This document shows, piece after piece, positions 45,139 through 55,677 of a DNA stretch of 64,000 nucleotides. The DNA lies in contig PUDQ02000124.1 of the NCBI GenBank assembly GCA_002964805.2, positions 56,704 to 120,703 of the forward strand, read 5' to 3'. Position 1 is the first letter of the stretch, and each line of letters begins with the position of its first letter. The notes beneath the pieces were generated by a model that was given only the letters and a program-made list of their open reading frames with translations, made no database searches and had not been told where the DNA came from. Source of the stretch: Trametes villosa. Taxonomy: Eukaryota > Basidiomycota > Agaricomycetes > Polyporales > Polyporaceae. The position numbers and the translations under genes were made by a program.

Positions 45139-47234
45139 ATGTCTCAACGGCCTGGATCTTGCAGGCTGTACAAGACGCCCCAGGGCTGTCGATTTGGCGA
45201 CCGCTGTCGATTCTCTCACGATCGTAGCGGCTCGGCGCCGTTGTCGCGAGGGTCGCCGTCACAGGGCTCGCCGTCGCCCGCATCGTCTCCTGCTCGCAGT
45301 CGCTCCCAAACACCCCTCCCCCAGATTCCTCAGAGCGCGAACAGGACGCCGCCGACTGGTGTGCCCCGCAATGTCTGTCAGTTTTTCTGGTCTACGGGGA
45401 CGTGCGCGAAGAGCTTCGAGTGTTCCTTTCGCCACGTCAAACAAACGGCCGCACCTACCGCCCCCAACCAGCCAGACCCCGTCGCAGCTCAACCCCCAGA
45501 ACCCGTAGACGTTGACTTCTTCTCCACCGAGGGACTCACGGCCGGGTCTGGGTCTGTACGTGAAGATCGGCACAATCTCAACCCCAGCGAGGTCCATAAC
45601 TACCTCAGGGACTTCACCCGCGACAAGTATCGGTTCGATGGGGCGAGCCAGATCCAGGGGTTCGTGAGGATCCTTGCTAGTGTCAACGATGGAAACAAAA
45701 CCTGGGTAAGCTATCATATATTTCTGTTTCATACCTCTTTCCTGATGCCACGTATAATACTCCCAGAACACGGCGAATGCCCAAGTGAGTAGGGTGAGTT
45801 GTCCGAGACGGAGCATAACTCATTGGTTTATTAGGAATTCTTGGAAGTCGTAGTGAAGGTAAGGACATCTGTTCATGAACTCGGCCAGTCTCTTAGTCGG
45901 TGTAGGGCAATGCACTCCATCGCATCGGCGAGATCTTGCGGTTCGAGCCCGTGAAGGCTTCCATCGGGTACAACACCGGCGCGCTCTCTTTCCAGCTTGG
46001 ATATCTGCCCATCTTCCAGGTACGTCCAATCCTGTCTCACCGTCGTCTACCCGACGCCAATCCGCACACAGTTCTTTGCTTCCGATCTCGTCTTGAAGTC
46101 TACTCTCCACAAGAACATCAAGTATGCCTCTCCTGATCATGCTCATGCCCACATCTCTGACATCGCGATAGTCATCTGTACTCTATCATCAAGAACAATC
46201 ATGAATCCATCTTCGCCACACTGAGGAGTTGCCTCGAAGACACGATGACCACGCGGTCGTGGATGGACCGCACGCCCAATCTCCTCCCGTCCCTTCAAAA
46301 CAATCTCGATGGCGTCAGAGTATTCAGAACTCTGACTGTCGTCTTCCTGCAGTACGTCGCTACCAGCGTCCGTAACATTCGACTGCGAGGCTCATCGATC
46401 TGTCCCTCGACAAGATACTTCAACCGCTACAAGGACGCCATCCGGAACCATGCCGACGTGGCCGAGTTCATCCAAGATTTCGCTGACTGGTTCGACATTT
46501 GGGCGGACGAGGTCTCGGCGCCGCAGCCACGCTTCGCAGACTCCATCGCGCACGCGGCACGCAAGGTTCGCGAACTGAGCATCGCGCACATCCGCGAGGA
46601 CGTCCAGCGTCTGCAGGAGATCGTCCAGCGCGAGTCCGGCATCGTCCAACGCGTTCGTCCCGGGCCTGCGAGGCCGTCTCTGACCCAGCAGCAGCGCAGC
46701 CAGGCGCTCGCTGGACAGCTCGCTCAGACGTATGATCCACCGGGCGACCTTCGTCCTGAGGGCCCACGCCACGACAACGACTTCGCCGATATCAGAGACG
46801 TCCGGGTCGCGCCTACCCACGAAGAGCTCTTCTCGCCGGTGCAGCCCTACCTCCCTGTCTTCCGGCACGATGCGCCGCACCACCTGCCCATGAATTCTAT
46901 GGAGCGTCACCTCGACATACAGTTCAGGCTTCTGCGCGAGGATCTCATGTAAGGCCACTCTTTAGTTTCACTGCCTGTTCGCTGACTATCTCGCAGCTCG
47001 ACGACGCGCTCCTCGATGGCTGCGATACAAGACGATCTCTTGACGATCTGGAACCGGCGTCCAGGCACTGCATCGGATCGGCGAGATCCTCCGGTTCGAG
47101 CCCGTGAAGGCGTTCATCGGGTGCCTGCGCACAGCGAGCCGGATGCGAGGACGGACGGACGGGGAAAGAAAATGAACCTCTGGCACTGTAGAATGGGCCT
47201 ATTAGCGCACGGCGGCCACTGTAGGATGAGCTAG
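45139..47234 (+). CDS. 3'-truncated ZNFX1-like protein: CCCH fingers and N-terminal region only (copy 1)
   Basis: Eight exons: 45139-45705, 45767-45784, 45835-45858, 45906-46019, 46072-46121, 46172-46351, 46415-46948 and 46997-47234; 574 residues. Two CCCH fingers of C-x8-C-x5-C-x3-H form: CRLYKTPQGCRFGDRCRFSH and CQFFWSTGTCAKSFECSFRH. Then come the region typical of fungal NFX1-type-finger helicases (LRFEPVKASIGYNTGALSFQ, YLPIFQFFASDLVLKSTLH, QTYDPPGDLR, RHDNDFADIRDVRVAPTHEEL, APHHLPMNSMERHLDIQFRLLREDLI). ZNFX1/Hrr1-type SF1 helicases act with Argonaute and RNA-dependent RNA polymerase in RNA silencing. Here the chain stops after LLTIWNRRPG, before any helicase motif, followed by a frame-shifted repeat of exon 4 and a short random tail. 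So it is a truncated gene or an N-terminal-only protein. Confidence 0.8.
47065..47122 (+). repeat. Fragment of stub exon 4 re-inserted at the truncation point
   Basis: About 58 bp, starting GCACTGCATCGGATCGGCG, match exon 4 of the same gene (45911 region; closer to copy 2, 56456-56513) with only a few differences, but are read in another frame. Present at the same place in copy 2 (about 57609-57666). The truncation event therefore joined exon 8 to an exon-4 segment before the 10.6-kb duplication. Confidence 0.8.
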
Positions 47235-47658
47235 TCAGCGCGCGGCGTTCGAGGGCGAGAAGGGAGGAGGTCGGGAGAACGAGTCGGCTCCGCCACGCGC
47301 ACGCTCAGGGTCGCCGCACGCACTCGTACATAAACAGGGCTAGCTAGCTACGCCAGGGTCGTCGAACCACACCCCTCCGCTGCACATGCGCTCGGCCACA
47401 CCACCGCTTCCTCGATTGCCCGCTGCGGTCACCGCCGCCCGCCTCGCCTCCGCGTGCACGCGCTGTGCGGTCCTCGAGTCAGCCGGAGCAGAGAGATAAG
47501 AACGGCGGGCGAACCACACGCTCCGTGGAGTGCTCACCCGCCTCTCGACCTCGCCGCGGGTCCCTGGCTCGCGCACGACGCCTGCGGGCGCCCCGATACA
47601 CCCGCCGGCCTCCGTCGCCACCTCTACCACCCTCTGCAGCCCCTCCGCCGCACGAAGA

Positions 47659-48839
47659 ATGCGTTGGACAACCGCCGCCGCCGACGCAACTCCGCGGGGC
47701 CGTTCTCCCGCAGTCGTGTGCCGAAGGAGCGTCTTGAAATTGCGTCACGCCGCCCCTGCGCGAACGCGAAGTGAGCCGACCGCGTCCGGACGGGAAAACA
47801 AGTCTACTCACCTCGATTTGTCCCACAGCGCCCTTCGAAGCCGGCGCAAGCCCCAGAACTTGCGCAGGCCAGCTGAGGCCGCACCTTCGAGACGTCCGAG
47901 TATCCGTGTGCTCCGGTAGCGTGCGGTGGGCCAAGGTAAGTAAATGACCGCCGCAAAAGCTGCGGGAACGAATACTAACTTCGTCACGAGCAGGACCCCA
48001 GCTGCCGATGCCGCGAGAACTCGCCGGAAGGCGCCGCGCCGGGCAGAAGACACGCGGCAAGCTCGAGAACGCCCCCGAGCATGAGCAGCTCGGCCTCCAC
48101 TGCCGGAGAGAAGCTCATTCGGGTTGCAAACACCTCCGAGCCCCTGCCAGACGACCGCAAGCCTCCTCAGCACGCCTTTTCAACGGCGGAACGCACCACA
48201 ACGTCTGCGGCGTCCGCTGCGCCGGGGTAAGTAGACAAAGGCCACAAAAAGCTTGGGAACTGAACACTTACCTTGTCGCGAGCAGAACGCGAGTTGCTGC
48301 CGCCACAGCAGCTCCCCAGGATCGCTGTGCGGCCTGGACGGCGCATTGCGAGTCCCAGCGCGCTGCAAGCGTGCCAGTGGGCCCCGGCGGCAGCCTGTGC
48401 TGCTACGAACGCTTGCAGGTTCGTTGCAAGGCGGTACAGCACAGTGCCGGTGCTCGCCGGGCCGAGGTAAGTGACTACACATCGTGCACTCGTCTGGAAA
48501 CAAACGCTCACCTGGTGGGGGACAGACTAGCCTGAAGACGAAGCTGCTGCATGAAACACCGGGTGCCGGGAATCAGGAGCTCCGGACATCCGGTGCGCTT
48601 CCCCGGCGTTGCCCCGCGCAAAAACACTCTTCAGAGCGTGAGGGGACCCTTGCGCCACCTCGAGGGTACCCGCGGGGTCCTCGGGCATCCGGGAAGCGCA
48701 TCGCGCGAGTAGAGCAGGTTAGCTCAACACTCGAGCGCAGTGACTTACCACTGACAACCAGGCTCAAGTGCAGGCGGCCATAGTCCTGCTCCGCCCCCGG
48801 CACGCTCCCCCCGTCCTCCGATGCACGCCAGAGAAGTAG
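47659..48839 (+). CDS. Orphan six-exon ORF, Ala/Arg/Ser/Pro-rich (copy 1); coding status doubtful
   Basis: Exons 47659-47770, 47829-47935, 47994-48226, 48286-48466, 48526-48717 and 48762-48839 join in one phase with no stop, giving 300 residues. The introns are well formed (donors GTGAGC, GTAAGT three times, GTTAGC; one perfect TACTAAC branch at 47973). Pieces such as MSSSASTAGEKLIRVANTSEPLPDD and CAAWTAHCESQRAASVPVG show no known domain. Against it: differences to copy 2 are mostly amino-acid-changing, copy 2 has a 2-bp frameshift, high GC makes stops rare, and further introns follow the stop. It may be an orphan gene, or a spliced non-coding RNA whose frame is open by chance. Confidence 0.3.
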
Positions 48840-49935
48840 GGCACGCGGGAATCAGGCTCGGGAGGCGCCATGAGGGCGCCGTCGCGCGAACACTGATGCT
48901 CGAGTCGTCGCGCGTGCACCTGGCCGGAAACATGCACCGCCTCTCGTCGAGCCCTCGGGCCAACGCCGGTGGCGCTCTACATTGAATGCAAGGTAAGCGG
49001 GGTGCGAACAGCGCAACATCTGTGTACTCATCTTGCTCGACAGGTTCCCTTCGTTGCCGTCCCATCCCGACCACGACGGCAGCTCTGCAGCGCCGTCGTG
49101 CGACACAAAGCTCTTGCGCTGTACACGGCTCGCGCGGGACGAGTCCGACGCCTAACCGCGGAACACGTCGGTAAGTAAGATAGTGCGGGAGACTCAAGCT
49201 CTCAAGCTATGTTACTCACCTGTTCCTAGACCCCTGCGCGCGTATCTCTACCCTTGTGCGCAACGAGACGCGCGGGGCGGAGCTTGACTACGTAGCCGCT
49301 GTTGCGCCGGACGTGTGCGCGTGTTCGCGTGCTCGCGGAGTCGCCTCCGGCCGTCCTGCACTCGGAGATGCGCTGCGAATCGGACAACGGAGTAAGCACA
49401 TGCTTCTCGTGCAACTCAGGTCGACCTACTTACTATTACACCTCCCAGGTGCGTGCCTTACATTCTAGACGTGCCGGGCTGTTCGTCGCCCGACTCCCTC
49501 GTGCATTCAGTACGTCGTGGGCGCTGCTCGGTGCCCGACGTCGCTGACGCGGTGTCCAGGGCGAGACCGTCCATCGTCTTCGGCGTACACGCTCCCCTGG
49601 CGAGTAGGAGACGCGTCAGACGCGTTTTCGGCTCGCGCGGAGGTCCGTGGAGCTATTGAACGGTAAGCGTTCTCGTTTCGGGCGTGGATAGGGCAGAGAA
49701 CTCACACAGGCGTAGTCGAACGCCGGGCGGCCCTGCGCAACACCCCGACGCGCCAACACGTCGAAGCAACACCCCGACACGCGACCCGACGCGCCGAAGC
49801 GCGATCGGACGCGCCTCACGTCGTTGCGCAGGCTCCTGCGCCGCTGTGCTGCGCTGGAGGTGCGACGAAGTTGTGGCGTGTGCGGTAGGTACACCACCAC
49901 GGCGACGATTGAGAACACTGACTGTGGACTTGCAG
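47771..49935 (+). other. Intron-dense spliced transcription unit, + strand (copy 1)
   Basis: At least ten consecutive intron-like GT-AG segments of 44-59 nt: 47771-47828, 47936-47993, 48227-48285, 48467-48525, 48718-48761, 48993-49043, 49171-49229, 49392-49448, 49663-49709 and 49885-49935. Donors are GTAAGT/GTAAGC/GTGAGC/GTAGGT/GTTAGC, with CTNAC branch points 10-20 nt before the AG. Spacing between them is 107-233 nt, just like a basidiomycete gene, yet no conserved protein is encoded. Nearly all are kept in copy 2. Confidence 0.6.
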
Positions 49936-51800
49936 GTCGATGTGCACGCGGTGTGAGGGGAGGTCGGCCGCGGCCTGTTCTCCGACGGCCGTGTCGATAC
50001 GATCAGAGGAGGGGAGGGAACAGGGGATGCGGGGCGTCGTAGGGAGGAGGGCTGGTGGGGCAGCGGACGGTGATGGGAAGAGGGAGAAGGGTGGTCGCTT
50101 GCGTGGCGCGGCAGACGCGTGGGCACCGGAGGGAGGCCATCGGCGGGGGAGCACCAAAAACTGACTTTTTCAGGTCCGCCAGCGCGACCGAGTTGCACCC
50201 GGTATCCGGGATGCCTCCAGGCAGTTCCCGACGCGACCCCTCGCCGCCTCGCGTGCTCTCCAGCGGTGCTCCGAGTGGTAAGCACTCCCTGCCTGAATGC
50301 CCGACAACTAGGCTGCAGTGAACACTGTAGTAAGAATGGCATCAAGCCGTCCCATAGCTGCCCGGCCCAATATATTTCTGTTCACCCGGGATACCTACCT
50401 ACGGCATGTACAGCCTGTACACTATTCGGAATGTGTGGAAGCGGGAGGGAGGGAAGCTGTACGCCGCGGCGCGCATCGATCGCGCTCGGAGTAACTTCAC
50501 GAACCTCGAGGCGGCCTCCGGGTCGTGCGAACTTGCATGCCGGATTCCTGTCCTCCTATACGACGAGAGATACCTTCCGCAGGGCTCGCGTCGGACCCGT
50601 ATAGCACTCTCGAATCGTGCCAGGAATATCGGTTCATCATCCGCGACCGTACAGTTGCGAACCGGGCGCGCTGTTCGTGTCGACGGCGTGCACACTTTCT
50701 GTACGTGCATCCTGCAAGCCTCAGCCCGTCCCCGTCTTGTTAGTGTCCCCAATGGGTATTCATTCCGAGATACGCGTAACAATACATGGGCTGGACATGC
50801 GTGACAGGATGCACCCGCTCCCGAACACGCTCCACGCATTTACGAGATGACAAGGCGTCGGGAGGGCGTCTCCGTCGCGCTTCGATCTCCTGTCCATTCC
50901 CACCTCGGTAACGCAGCTAGACCCGCATACGAGTCTCCCGTCACGGCGCGGGGAGCAGCAAGCGTGGACGAGGTTCGCCACCCCAACACCTCCCGGCGTG
51001 CTGCACACACCGCACACGGAGAACGCCTCGCGCAGCTGTGCGCCGCGCCGCGATCTGTCGCACGGATCAATGCCTGAGGCGGATACACGGGACGCACTCG
51101 CACCTGTCCTGCACGGCAGGTACGCAAACCGCCCGTCGACGTGAGCCGAACGGGGGACAATCGCGAGCGCGACGGCCGTTTGGCACGTCAGTCCGCCGCG
51201 ATGTACGTACTAGTCTACTCCGGTGCGCCCTCCGACGACGCGCGTCGCGCGCTGGTTAGTGCCGGAGGATGCACGCTGACGCTCTCCTCCGACGTGCCCG
51301 GCGACTCCACCCGATCCCGAGCAGCGGGACACTCGCCCGCGGGGGGCACGCCTCTGGACGTCCGCTGATTGGGCCCGTGGATGCGGGCGTGCGTGCGAAT
51401 GTGAGCGCGTCGGGAGTCTGCTCGTTTCCGGGCTCGAATGACGAAGGGTGCGCATGGGACACCGCTGCGGTGCCCTCGCGCCCTTGCTCGCTAGCGACGC
51501 TGGTCGGAGAAAGTGTGGATAAGTACTGGCCTCGAATCCACGCAGGACGCAGCTCACCTCCTCCCCTCGCGACTACATCCGGTATGCTCTCCGTCCCTCG
51601 TCGTGCCGCACGCTGAAGCACCCCATCCGCAGCCGTCGACAGACAACACCAGCCACACAACGCCCGAGAACGCTCCTCACCGGCACCGAGCGGATGAGGT
51701 GAGTAAATCGCCGTTCCTTTGTGCTCGAGCCAGTCTGACGTGCACCGGCTGCTCGCGTGAAGACGACATCGAGCCTCTCGCACTCGACGCGCTCACGCCC
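49936..51800. other. Central part of repeat unit 1, no supportable gene
   Basis: GC-rich with short frames only. Two further intron-like segments on the + strand are possible (50278-50318, GTAAGC...TGCAG; one starting at 51699, GTGAGT). The counterpart in copy 2 is about 60416-62280. Confidence 0.35.
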
Positions 51801-54370
51801 CGGTGAGCGTCAGCATCTCGCTCGCCGCATCGTACTCACCACGACGCAGCCGCGAACGGGCTCGCGCAAGTCTCCCGCGCGACATCGAAGCCGCCGCACT
51901 CACACCCCCGCCGGAACAACACACCTCGTGCGAACGCGCTCTTCAAGCTCGCGGCACACGACGTACGTAGCCTCCACCTTCCTGAAGAGCGGGGCGCCCT
52001 ATTCATGCGTTTCCGCCCTGTTCGTAGCCCGTATACCGCGCCGCCGTCAACATACAACGTGCGACGCGCACGCCGCCCTCCGTTCGTCCTCCGCTCTCTC
52101 TCTCACACGCGGATTCCGCTCTCACCTGCTCTCTGACTTTAGCACGCAACCGCGCGGGCGTAGAGACCGGCGCTGAGCGTACAGCGAGACTGTACGTACC
52201 CTTCGTGAGCACACCGCGGACGTCCCGAGTCAACTCACCTTCTCTCTAACAGTCTACCGCCCTACTGCCGCACAGCACGAGACGAGGGGACGGGGGCGGG
52301 TCGGGCCGTAGTTACACACCAGGTCGTACAGTACAGAGGGTGCGGGGCGGGGAGACGCGGAGGGCGCGGGGGGCGGCACACGAGACGGCGGGAGCGCGGG
52401 AACATCGCGGCCGCGGCGTGTACGGGCTGGCGGCGGATGGCGCCTCATCCCGGTCGCGCGGGTGCGGAGTCCGCGCTACGAGCTGGCGCGGGCGGCCCGG
52501 CGGGGAGGCACATCGCGCATGCGCGGTGCGTGCTCGTCGGGGCCGAAGAGCAGGACGTGAGCGCGGGCGCGGAGCAGGTACTTGTGGGCGTACGGCGCCG
52601 TCCCGCGCTCGCCGGCTTCGCGGCGCGGCTCGAGGCGCTCGGGGAGCTCGAGGGGGCGGCGGCGCGTGTCAGAGCCACCCACGAGGCGGGGGAGCGAGTG
52701 GTCGGTGAGCGCGCACACGAGAACGGCCCGAGCCGACGAGCACTCACCGTCCCAAGCCGTCCGGCGTCGCCGACACGTGCAGGACGCCCCCGCGACGTCC
52801 GTTCTCCGCCACGCCCGCCTCTGCTGCGATCCCGACGGCGTCCGCGAGCCCGCCGAGGCGCGGCAGCGGACGCCTCGTACAAGGCGGACGTCGTCAGTAC
52901 ACCCGGCAGGACTCGCGCTCACCCGGTCGGCGCACACAGACGGCGCGGGGGTGTTCGCGAGGCGGTCGTGAGGGCGTCCGGGGCGGGAGCGGGTGCGCGG
53001 CGGGGTGCTGGGCGGCGCAAGGCAGAGCGGCGAGCGTCGCGGGGACGTCGCGGCGGTCGTCTCGAGCGCGTCGTGGCGCGGCGCGACGACGGACGGCCGG
53101 GCTTGGTGGGGACGACGGCCGGGCTGCGGAGGGGCGGCGTCAGCGTGGTCGGGCGGGGACTCGGCATCAGACATGCTCGGGGCAGAGCGCGGCGCACAGG
53201 GGACGGCCGCACGCGGGCGCGGCGTCGCGCACCTCTGCGCTCGCTCCAGTCGTGTCTGAGCCGCGTCTGCACTTACCGCAGGCGTCATGTCGTGTCGTGC
53301 TCGGTGCGGGGTGGCCTCCATGTCGCAGCTGCGCGGGCATGCCGCGGCCGCCCGCACTCGCGCCGGCGGACGCCACTACGCCCGGGGCTCGTCCTGACGT
53401 CCACAGTGTTGTTTGGGCGCGTCGGGGTCGCGGGTACACGTCCGTGCACGGACGCGAGGTGCTACCAGACGTCCTGACGTTGGGCGCCTACACGTCGGTG
53501 GCGCGGACGGCCTCCGGATCGTCGACAACTCGCGCACGCGCCGCGGACGGCTTCCATTGCGGAACCGTAGGTACATTGTGCTACATAGAGTCGGTGTGAG
53601 CAATACAAAGCGCGTCTCTCGAGCAGACACGGAGTGACAGAGGCAACCGCGCCCAGCCCGCGCCGAACATCTTTCGATGCGTGTGCGGGCCGGCGCGACG
53701 CGGCGCACGCGGACACAGTGCGAAACGGGTAATTTCGAACGTTTCCCGTCCGTACGTACCGGTTTTGTGGCCGTCCGAGGAGGTCGGTTTTTGAGTCCAG
53801 TGAAAGGTCGGCGCGCGGGGCAGCCGCGCGGACGTCCGCTGCTTGGGCGCCTAACGAGAGCTCGGGCGAGCGCGGCCCCGTCTGTGCGATACCCTCTGCG
53901 TCGCGTCGATTGCGGCCGTGCGAACGGTTCGCCCAGTGAATAGTATCTATGTAGAGCCGGGGTCAGCAAAACGAGAGAATTTGACAGAGGGAAACGCGAG
54001 GAATGGGGAAAATGAGGAGCGGAGTGGAGTTGAATTTGCTCGTAGGCGCACGGAAATGGATGGGATGTGCGGGGATGTACTCGTATATGATGTGACAAGC
54101 AAAGACCCGGCGACTGTACTCACCAGGAAGGTGCGGGGAGGGGTTTTCATCTAACCCGGGCCTTGTTCAGTCCGTGGCCCGCTCAGAACGCGGTTCCTCG
54201 GCGCGCGAGCTACGCCCCGAGGTGCTTGTAGACGCCCCATGCGCCCTGACGAGATCGTGCGAGGTGGCGGGCGCGGGGCGAGTGTAGATCGCTGAAAATG
54301 CGGAGATCATCTGCAGACCGCAGACGAGGTGAGTACAAGAGACTGGCGAAGTTGGTGAGATACTCACCGG
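51801..54370 (-). other. Intron-like series on the - strand at the right end of repeat unit 1
   Basis: On the - strand, canonical donors occur at 54367 (GTGAGT, intron to 54311 with branch TACTCAC and TGCAG), 54123 (GTGAGT, to about 53947 with branch GCTGAC and CATAG), 53759 (GTACGT) and 53276 (GTAAGT, possibly to 53235). Further donors lie near 52746, 52233 and 51840. This suggests a second spliced unit that runs toward the + strand one. Exons contain no recognised protein; the Leu/Ser-rich frame at 54830-54210 has no ATG start. The counterpart in copy 2 (about 62280-64000) is cut by the window end. Confidence 0.4.
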
Positions 54371-55677
54371 AGGGGCGACTCGGCTCGATATCCGCGCGAT
54401 ATGGGTGTCGTTTGGCACGGCGCGAGCGCGGAGGGTCGATGTATGCAGTCCGCGGGGGTGCTAGGTGCACGGGAGGGCGGGAAACAGCAGGGGAACGGCG
54501 GGAGAGCGAGAACAGGGCGGCGGGAAGGCGAGAGAGAGCAGCAGCAGAGAGGGCCAAGTAGACCAGAGAGAGCAAGAAGCCCAAGGAGAGCCCAATTGGC
54601 GAGCAAAAGAGACAAGCGAGGTCGAGCGGAGAGAGCGTCCCCGCCAAAAGCGAGGTGAGCGGGCGCCTCGTGAGGGGCGCGATCGACGAACGCGTGACGT
54701 CAGAGACGTCGAGCGGCGCGCGCGCGTCTGGTAGGGAGAGACGTCGAGAGGCGGAGTCGGGCGCGGCGAGAGAGGCGGCGAGAGGCAGGACAGGGGCGAT
54801 TGCAGTCGCTGGACGGGTGCGGAGAGCCAAGGTGTGGGTGCATGTGTATCGGCCCGCGCTGACTTACTGAACGCTCGGCTCTTAGCTTATGTCAGCTTCG
54901 CGCCAGGCTCATCTCGCCGATTTTCTCTTCGGGTTCCTCAGCTCTCGCCACCACCTGTGCGCGCGAGCTCGATTGAGGTGCGACCCCCCGGTATTCTGTC
55001 GCTCCTTATGGTACGCTGACGTTCGTCCCATAGGCACTGACGTGCTCGTACTATGCGACTCAGTAATACATTCGCTCTTGGCCGGGTGGGCCACTACCTA
55101 GCTTTTGCCACGACCCCCGCGCGCGAGACTGAGGCACTAACGCGCTCGTACTAGACACAACACCGTGCAAAAATAATGAGATCAAACATACAAGGATATC
55201 ATGGATTTGAACAGCTATCTCACTCTCCTCAGGTCACCCTCTATCTCGGAGACGATGCGATCTGCCTTCTACTCGGACCGTCGAGCATCGTAGTACTGGA
55301 CATCGTATTGTCTAGCAGGTAAGCATGTTGCGGTTCTGGGATGCTTGCAGCCCTAACATTTCTCTTCGTTTCTATGCCCATATATACAGAACTTTGCGAG
55401 AAGAATTCGACGTAGCGGCATGGCGGGAGCGTGGCGGGGGCGAGCGATGGAAAGAGTAGAATACATACGCCATTGTAAGCGCTTCTAAAGCGCGTGTGCT
55501 AGCAGACAGGGTTCGATGGGCGCGCCTCAAGGTGGGGCACGAGGGGTGGATGTTGTCGATATGAAGCTCGAGACCGCCCTTGGTCTCGTCTTCTTGTCCT
55601 CAACCTTATACCTCCCCCCTACCTTGAGTTCCCAACTCCTGCCTCTTACCATCGCCACCTCGTCTCCTCCGTGTCCC

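Larger units (their letters stand above)
44164..54830 (+). repeat. Copy 1 of a 10.6-kb direct tandem repeat
   Basis: From 44321 on, this sequence is collinear with 54862 to the window end (offset 10,541 at the start, 10,544 in the stub gene, 10,480 near 51 kb, about 10,470 near 53 kb). Visible identity is about 92-99%, with many small indels. A 21-bp patch at 44164-44184 matches 54831-54851, placing the unit edge at or before 44164; copy 2 then lacks about 126 bp that follow it here. Each unit carries a truncated ZNFX1-like gene and an intron-rich GC-rich interior. Confidence 0.93.

Noticed and set aside
52476..53357. 293-codon - strand ORF in the tandem repeat and similar long Arg/Ala/Pro frames
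   Set aside because: Very GC-rich, low complexity, no domain; the counterpart in copy 2 is broken into differently framed pieces. Stops are rare by composition.
54210..54830. 206-codon Leu/Ser-rich - strand frame with membrane-like stretches at the end of repeat unit 1
   Set aside because: Starts at TTG with no ATG, crosses a well-formed intron (54367-54311), and its hydrophobic runs come from a CT-rich leader-like sequence.
55516..55677. Upstream start (MGAPQGGARG) for the copy-2 stub
   Set aside because: In copy 1 the same upstream frame is not in phase with the finger exon, so the shared ATG just before the first CCCH finger is preferred.
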